A stretch of DNA of 64,000 nucleotides from Nocardia mikamii NBRC 108933 (GTDB taxonomy: Bacteria > Actinomycetota > Actinomycetes > Mycobacteriales > Mycobacteriaceae), in NCBI RefSeq assembly GCF_001613505.1, contig NZ_BDCM01000007.1, positions 248,001 to 312,000 of the forward strand, in the 5' to 3' direction. Both the position numbers and the translations under genes were made by a program. Below the pieces are notes generated by a model. The model did not search any database, was not told the DNA's origin, and saw nothing but the letters and a program-made list of their open reading frames with translations. Position 1 is the first letter of the stretch. Every line of letters starts with the position of its first letter. This document shows, piece by piece, positions 19,153 through 64,000 of the stretch.

Positions 19153-19808
19153 CGAGGTTCCGGGGTGTCCTCTGGTTCGGTGGTGTAGAAGGCGAAGGTC
19201 TGTTCGGCGGCGGTGCGGGCCGCGGTGGGGTCGTCGCCGTCGGCTATCGCGGCCTCACCCCACGCCGTGGCGGCGGTGCGGATGAATGTACGGCCCTCCG
19301 GCGTGGTGTGCAGCGTGAGCGCCACGGTCGGATCCACCGGCTCGCCGCTGTCCAGATGCATCCCCAGGCCGAGGAGGGCGAGGTCCCAGCCGACACCGAC
19401 CGCACCGGGACCGAATTGCGTCCACATGGCCGGATCGATCGGCGCCTCGTGCTCGAGCTTCAGTTCGGTACCGTCGCCGACCGGGCCGAGAGTGACCTCC
19501 AACCAGGAGATCTGCGGGCCCATCTCCCACGTGACGGCGAAGTGTTTCGGCGCGTCACAGCGTTCGACCACGCCGTTGGCGTTGCCCTCGAGCTGGTATC
19601 GGCCGCCGACCTCCAGTGAGCCGCTGATCGGCAGGAACCAGCGCGGAATGCGCTCGGGATTGGTCAGCGCGTCCCACAGATCGGCCTGATCGGTGGGATA
19701 GCTGCGCCGGGCGACGGCGATTCTGGTGGTCGCCCCGTCGCGGGAGCCGGTGCGGACCTCGCGGGTGACCAGGCCGGCGAGGGCGGCGGGGTCGGACAGC
19801 AAGGGCAT
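19149..19808 (-). CDS. SRPBCC/AHSA1-like domain protein
   Basis: 219 residues with an activator-of-Hsp90-ATPase-like START fold. Family marks are SYPTDQADLWDALTNPERIP followed by RWFLPISGSLEVGGRYQLEG and, later, VTWEMG and LKLEHEAPID. Such proteins bind a hydrophobic ligand and are commonly paired with ArsR repressors; the physiological role is unknown. A strong ribosome site AAGGAGGT lies six bases before the ATG at 19808. The operator palindrome sits immediately upstream of that site, and the ArsR gene follows with a four-base overlap. Confidence 0.82.
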   Translation of the reverse strand: MPLLSDPAALAGLVTREVRTGSRDGATTRIAVARRSYPTDQADLWDALTNPERIPRWFLPISGSLEVGGRYQLEGNANGVVERCDAPKHFAVTWEMGPQISWLEVTLGPVGDGTELKLEHEAPIDPAMWTQFGPGAVGVGWDLALLGLGMHLDSGEPVDPTVALTLHTTPEGRTFIRTAATAWGEAAIADGDDPTAARTAAEQTFAFYTTEPEDTPEPR

Positions 19809-19821
19809 GACATACCTCCTT

Positions 19822-19839
19822 TATAAGTGTGAACTTATA
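19822..19839. promoter_or_regulatory. ArsR operator palindrome
   Basis: TATAAGT-GTGA-ACTTATA is a perfect 7-4-7 inverted repeat directly upstream of the AAGGAGGT of the AHSA1-like gene, and its AT content is unusual for this DNA. The position fits an autoregulatory site for the co-transcribed ArsR protein and probably overlaps the promoter -10 region. Confidence 0.7.
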
Positions 19840-19877
19840 TTAGCAGGCATCCACCGCCCATGCGAGGAGGACGTGAA

Positions 19878-19924
19878 CGCCGCGACGTGCCGGGTGCAGG
19901 GGGTTCGGAGGGCACGCCGCGGCG
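19878..19924 (-). terminator. strong hairpin after mbtH, probable operon terminator
   Basis: In the minus-strand RNA, CGCCGCGGCGUGCC pairs with GGCACGUCGCGGCG over 14 bases including one G-U pair, with a 19-base loop. The stem begins 8 bases after the mbtH stop codon. There is no U-run, as is common for actinobacterial terminators. Confidence 0.6.
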
Positions 19925-19932
19925 CGACGCAT

Positions 19933-20151
19933 TCAGTTGGCTTGCAGACGCATGGCCTCGATCAGTGATTTCGGGCGCATATCGGTCCAGTGCGATTCGA
20001 CATAGTCGAGGCAGAGCTGACGCAGACAAGGGCCGTGAGCGATCGTCCATCCGCTCGGCACGGCCGCGAACACCGGCCACAACGAGTGCTCGCCTTCATC
20101 GTTGGTCAGGACGTAGAACTCGGCGTCGTCATCGTCGAATGGGTTGCTCAT
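19933..20151 (-). CDS. mbtH: MbtH-like protein
   Basis: 72-residue chaperone that binds the N-terminal subdomain of NRPS adenylation domains and is often needed for their folding and activity. It begins NPFDDDDAEFYVLTNDEGEH and continues with the conserved SLWPVFAAVPSGW and the SHWTDMRPKSL tail, giving the family's fixed Trp and Pro residues. Two Cys residues (positions 42 and 47) are present. The ATG at 20151 has AAAGG seven bases upstream; a longer frame to 20250 runs through a large hairpin and is not used. It is the last gene of the NRPS transcript, after two tiny genes and a pair of hairpins. Confidence 0.93.
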   Translation of the reverse strand: MSNPFDDDDAEFYVLTNDEGEHSLWPVFAAVPSGWTIAHGPCLRQLCLDYVESHWTDMRPKSLIEAMRLQAN

Positions 20152-20178
20152 TCGAATACCTTTCGTGCGGAACTGTTT

Positions 20179-20242
20179 CCGGTGCGGTGGCGCCGCCACC
20201 GCACCGGGGGTGGTGCGGGCCCGCGGTGTTCGAGCCCGCACC
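20179..20242 (-). promoter_or_regulatory. twin hairpins with alternative pairing upstream of mbtH
   Basis: In the minus-strand RNA the order is segment 1 GGUGCGGGC, segment 2 GCCCGCACC (perfect 9-bp stem, 20212-20242), segment 3 CCGGUGCGGUGGC and segment 4 GCCACCGCACCGG (perfect 13-bp stem with a 3-base loop, 20179-20207). Segment 2 can also pair with segment 3 over 7 bases (CCGCACC/GGUGCGG), the logic of a classical attenuator. Segment 1 starts 4 bases after the stop codon of the preceding 31-codon gene. It could equally be a terminator or an RNA-stabilising element; there is no U-run. Confidence 0.6.
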
Positions 20243-20246
20243 GCGA

Positions 20247-20342
20247 TCAAGCGCCCGGTGTCACCGACACCGCCGATCCGGTGGAGAGCAGGTTCGCGAG
20301 GGCGGTGAAGATGCTGCCGAGGCCGGAGCTTCCGGTATCCAT
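20247..20342 (-). CDS. small Ser/Thr-rich hydrophobic peptide, paralogue B
   Basis: 31-residue frame, too short for ordinary gene calling. It begins MDTGSSGLGS, continues IFTALANLLSTGSAVSVTP and ends with Gly-Ala. The central part could form an amphipathic helix; there are six Ser and four Thr and no signal peptide. AAAGGA lies 10 bases before the ATG. It resembles the neighbouring 29-residue peptide in start, length and core (8 of 19 core positions identical, most others conservative), so the two are probably duplicates. It lies 28 bases after that gene and just before the twin hairpins and mbtH. It may be a secreted or membrane-active peptide, or a leader peptide for attenuation of mbtH. 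I do not recognise a known family. Confidence 0.6.
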   Translation of the reverse strand: MDTGSSGLGSIFTALANLLSTGSAVSVTPGA

Positions 20343-20370
20343 CAGTCGAAAATCCTTTGCTGGTGCGGGT

Positions 20371-20460
20371 TTACTTCGGGGTGTAGGCGATGCTGGAACC
20401 GGAGCTGAGGAAGCTCAGCACCTGAGTGATGATCGCGGCGTAGTCGACAGTGCCGTCCAT
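20371..20460 (-). CDS. small Ser-rich hydrophobic peptide, paralogue A
   Basis: 29-residue frame starting MDGTVDYAA, followed by IITQVLSFLSSGSSIAYTP and a final Lys, stop TAA. The ribosome region is a polypurine run with two AAGGA/GGAAGAA repeats directly ahead of the ATG, stronger than most sites in this window. Five Ser and a hydrophobic core suggest a short helix with a Ser-Gly-Ser tail. The same layout in paralogue B argues for selection on the peptide. It begins 111 bases after the stop of the giant NRPS gene, downstream of a stable hairpin (20493-20519). No catalytic or leader-processing motif is visible. Confidence 0.62.
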   Translation of the reverse strand: MDGTVDYAAIITQVLSFLSSGSSIAYTPK

Positions 20461-20492
20461 ACTTTCTTCCTTCTTCCTTTCACGGTCGCGAA

Positions 20493-20519
20493 CCTCGGAC
20501 GCCGGACCGGCGCCCGAGG
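20493..20519 (-). promoter_or_regulatory. hairpin between NRPS-1 and the small-peptide genes
   Basis: In the minus-strand RNA, CCUCGGGCGCCGG and CCGGCGUCCGAGG pair over up to 13 bases with one G-U pair around a single central base (in practice a shorter stem with a 5-base loop). It lies 52 bases after the NRPS-1 stop and 32 bases before peptide A. It could end most NRPS transcripts or protect the 5' end of a processed peptide message. Confidence 0.55.
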
Positions 20520-20571
20520 GCCGCACGGAACCTGATCGGCTCCGGGCTGGTGAGGCGACAAGCGAGGCGGG

Positions 20572-64000
<43,429 letters not shown>

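Noticed and set aside
19873..19968. 31-codon plus-strand frame with GAGGAGG upstream, divergent from the ArsR operator
   Set aside because: It runs antisense into mbtH, is Arg-rich, and coincides with the mbtH 3' hairpin, whose symmetry explains the sequence better.
20152..20250. N-terminal extension of mbtH
   Set aside because: It would translate through the twin hairpins. The family start (NPFD) follows the ATG at 20151, which has its own ribosome site.

Overview
The window is about 64 kb of very GC-rich DNA from an actinomycete of the Mycobacteriales, most likely Nocardia or a close relative (inference). The evidence is a leucine/itaconate catabolic operon laid out like Rv2498c-Rv2506 of Mycobacterium tuberculosis, giant NRPS genes with an MbtH protein, an NrtR regulator and a SARP regulator. 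No rRNA, tRNA, CRISPR array, phage or insertion sequence is visible.

Region 1 (1-20 kb) is chromosomal metabolism and regulation. An FtsX-type ABC exporter pair (134-1937) faces a six-gene minus-strand operon (1958-10015): acetoacetyl-CoA synthetase, CitE-like lyase, MaoC hydratase, acyl-CoA dehydrogenase, and the biotin-dependent acyl-CoA carboxylase alpha and beta subunits. Together these can take isovaleryl-CoA through 3-methylcrotonyl-, 3-methylglutaconyl- and HMG-CoA to acetyl-CoA and acetoacetyl-CoA. A divergent TetR gene with two palindromes in the shared promoter region probably controls the operon. Next come an SRPBCC protein, a protein made of two fused TetR units, a small membrane protein, a NUDIX-wHTH NrtR regulator with a palindrome placed inside its own apparently leaderless promoter, a hypothetical protein, a large SARP-type regulator with an ATPase and helical-repeat region (15334-18681), and an ArsR/AHSA1-like pair with a palindromic operator.

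Region 2 (19.9-64 kb) is a nonribosomal peptide locus read right to left. NRPS-2 (52302 to beyond the window) is translationally coupled to NRPS-1 (20572-52302, 10,576 residues). Visible domains amount to one partial module, three complete modules, a split module and nine further modules: 14 carrier domains, 13 condensation domains and 13 complete adenylation domains, closed by one thioesterase. The A-domain codes read by eye are canonical for Ser five times and Thr once, so the product is a Ser-rich peptide of at least 14 residues. No epimerization domain is present in the visible part.

Between the end of NRPS-1 and mbtH lie two unlisted tiny genes (20371-20460 and 20247-20342). They encode related 29- and 31-residue Ser-rich hydrophobic peptides, each with a good ribosome binding site, and strong RNA hairpins bracket them on both sides. 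This cassette is the most novel-looking element of the window. It may be a pair of secreted or membrane-active peptides made with the NRPS product, or a leader-peptide/attenuator device in front of mbtH. A 14-bp stem follows mbtH and probably ends the operon.
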